The notes beneath the pieces are model-generated. The model did no database searches. It saw only the letters and a program-made list of their open reading frames with translations, and had not been told where the DNA came from. Below, piece by piece: positions 62,550 through 64,000 of a stretch of DNA of 64,000 nt (within the stretch, counting starts at the first letter, position 1; every line of letters starts with the position of its first letter). Both the position numbers and the translations under genes were made by a program. Source of the stretch: Bog-950 sp044225825 (GTDB lineage: Bacteria; Bacteroidota; Bacteroidia; Chitinophagales; LD1); NCBI GenBank assembly GCA_044225825.1, contig JBGAIB010000004.1:62001-126000 (forward strand), written 5' to 3'.

Positions 62550-64000
62550 ATGATTTCGATTTTGGAGGAGATTAAGTTTGCGGAGACCGGTCTTTTGCCG
62601 GCTCTGGTAAGCGATTACCTGAAAGCTGAACCAGCGTTAAGTGCGTATTATAAGTATGCTCCGTCACTTGATGCATTTGCAGCAGTAATAGCTGACAAAA
62701 GCAAGGATAAAGTAGACAGGGAGTTATTGGTAGAGGTACTGCTGGAGCAATATAAAGCAATACCAACTACTGATAGGGTAATGGGCAACATAAAAGCGCT
62801 GGCAGATGTGGGAACTTTTACCATTGTCGCTGCTCACCAGCCTTGTTTGTTCTTAGGTCCGCTTTACAACATAATTAAGATTGCAGGCGCTATTAACCTT
62901 ACCAGGCAACTTGCCGAAAAATATCCGGTCTATAGATTTGTTCCGGTGTTTTGGTTGGGTAGTGAAGATCATGATATTGAGGAACTTAATCATGTTACAA
63001 TTGAAGGCAAGCAATACCAATGGCAAACAAAGGTCTCAGGTCCGGTGGGGCGCATAACAAGTAAAGTAACGGAAGAGTTGCTTCCGATGTTAAAGGAGCA
63101 ATTTGGTGCGGACAACGAAGTGATTCGAATGTTGGAAAACGGGGTTGAAGCATATTCTACATTTGGACAGTTTACCCAATATTTAGCCAACGAACTTTTT
63201 AAAGAGCAAGGTCTGGTGGTGCTCGATCAGGACCATCCGCGTTTTAAACAGCGTTTTGCCCCGGTAATAAAGGATGAGGTAATTAACCAACGCGCAGCAA
63301 ACTTGTTGAAAGAACATGTGGAATTGCTGGAAAGCCGCTACAAGGTACAAGCTAAGCCGCGAGATATTAATTTCTTCTACCTGGGGAATGGTTTCAGAGA
63401 AAGGATACTTGCAACAGACAACGGCTACAAAGTTAACAACCGCGATCTGCATTTTAGTGAGGCGCAATTGCTGACCAAGATCGACACACATCCTGAAAAT
63501 TTTAGCCCAAATGTGATTTTGCGCCCCTTATATCAGGAAATGCTATTGCCAAACCTGGCTTTTGTAGGTGGGGCAGGAGAACTGAGCTACTGGTTGGAAC
63601 TTAAACCGGTAATGGAATATTATAAGGTTAATTATCCTATGCTGGTGATGCGTAATTCTGCATTTATATTACCTGTCAACTTTCAAACCAAAATGCAAAA
63701 GGCCGGTGTTTGCATCAAGGATTTACTGGGAAATACAGAGCAGTTAATTGCCCAACGCGCTAAAGCCCAGGGTGGAGAAGATATATCCTTGCAGGCAGAG
63801 AAAGAGGCATTTAGTCGTTTATTCGAACAAGTGATTGGAAAGGCGGAAGCTGCCGATACTACGCTTAAGCAGAGCGCGGCTGGCGAAAAACAAAAAGCAC
63901 TGAATGCATTGGAAACACTGGAAGCAAAAATGCTAAAGGCCGAAAAGCGAAAACTGGAGACTTTTACCAATCAGGTACAGTCCCTCAAGCAGGTAATGTT
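62550..64000 (+). CDS. bshC: Bacillithiol biosynthesis cysteine-adding enzyme BshC, partial
   Basis: The frame opens at the ATG at 62550, 25 bases past the kinase gene, and runs off the right edge after 483 codons; the family is about 530 residues, so the last 50 or so are missing. VAAHQPCLFLGPLYNIIKI and VFWLGSEDHDIEEL match the conserved BshC nucleotide/substrate motifs. A coiled-coil helical region appears near the end (LNALETLEAKMLKAEKRK). BshC adds cysteine to glucosaminyl-malate to make bacillithiol, a thiol used by Bacteroidota and Firmicutes. Whether bshA/bshB lie beyond the edge is not visible. Confidence 0.9.
   Translation, partial: MISILEEIKFAETGLLPALVSDYLKAEPALSAYYKYAPSLDAFAAVIADKSKDKVDRELLVEVLLEQYKAIPTTDRVMGNIKALADVGTFTIVAAHQPCLFLGPLYNIIKIAGAINLTRQLAEKYPVYRFVPVFWLGSEDHDIEELNHVTIEGKQYQWQTKVSGPVGRITSKVTEELLPMLKEQFGADNEVIRMLENGVEAYSTFGQFTQYLANELFKEQGLVVLDQDHPRFKQRFAPVIKDEVINQRAANLLKEHVELLESRYKVQAKPRDINFFYLGNGFRERILATDNGYKVNNRDLHFSEAQLLTKIDTHPENFSPNVILRPLYQEMLLPNLAFVGGAGELSYWLELKPVMEYYKVNYPMLVMRNSAFILPVNFQTKMQKAGVCIKDLLGNTEQLIAQRAKAQGGEDISLQAEKEAFSRLFEQVIGKAEAADTTLKQSAAGEKQKALNALETLEAKMLKAEKRKLETFTNQVQSLKQVM

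Noticed and set aside
1..64000. CRISPR array, prophage, insertion sequence, defence system or biosynthetic cluster
   Set aside because: No spaced direct repeats with regular spacers, no transposase, integrase or phage structural gene, and no typical defence or synthetase genes are visible in the window.

Overview
The window is from a Bacteroidota chromosome, most likely of the Chitinophagales/Sphingobacteriia kind. The evidence is three proteins with C-terminal type IX secretion (Por) sorting domains, a SusC-like TonB-dependent receptor, several Bacteroidota-style promoters (TTTG, about 20 bases, TAnnTTTG), starts without Shine-Dalgarno sequences, a bacillithiol gene (bshC), and YadA/S74-type surface adhesins. 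Genus cannot be read from the sequence. I see no rRNA, tRNA, CRISPR array, intact transposon or prophage.

Layout. Positions 1-736 hold the start of a collagen-like surface protein, running left off the window. Then come a queuosine-precursor transporter (902), a PKD/T9SS protein (1940), a two-gene biotin-dependent acyl-CoA carboxylase (6881 to 3238, minus), a lipoprotein, a kinase-like protein, an aldose epimerase, clpS, an acyl-CoA dehydrogenase fused to an SCP2 domain, pdxJ-plsC, yjbQ and ettA. From 17059 to 18555 lies a TPR-like gene broken by one in-frame stop. From 18658 to 31117 there are two large adhesin-like proteins, an amino-acid permease, two cell-wall-type enzymes and a TonB receptor. 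From 31293 to 43428 come thiolase, a DUF2797 protein, a DUF4197 protein, a peptidoglycan-binding-domain protein, dapD, a glutamine amidotransferase, a secreted M43 metalloprotease, a deoxynucleoside kinase, a SpoU methyltransferase and mutS. A fatty acid hydroxylase (43735) precedes a 1.4 kb gene-free stretch (44404-45801) rich in repeats and holding candidate noncoding-RNA signals. A complete RND efflux operon with its TetR repressor (52085 to 45802, minus) follows, then peptide deformylase, a membrane M28 peptidase, bifunctional formiminotransferase-cyclodeaminase, a secreted M1 aminopeptidase, mazG, a 1221-residue orphan histidine kinase and bshC, which is cut by the right edge.

How the genes fit together. 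The carboxylase pair, the acyl-CoA dehydrogenase with an isovaleryl/long-chain-type catalytic glutamate, and the thiolase fit leucine/branched-chain acyl-CoA breakdown, though they are not one operon. The permease, the secreted M1 and M43 peptidases and the formiminotransferase-cyclodeaminase (histidine breakdown) fit life on proteins and peptides. The efflux operon appears self-regulated: two near-identical 14-bp TGAC-N6-GTCA sites lie one next to the tetR promoter and one between tetR and the outer-membrane gene.

Most of the window is ordinary housekeeping and I found no clear new multi-gene system. The items most worth a second look are the gene-free 44404-45801 stretch, the acyl-CoA dehydrogenase-SCP2 fusion, the nonsense-split TPR-like gene, the paired efflux operators, and the shared-module surface proteins.
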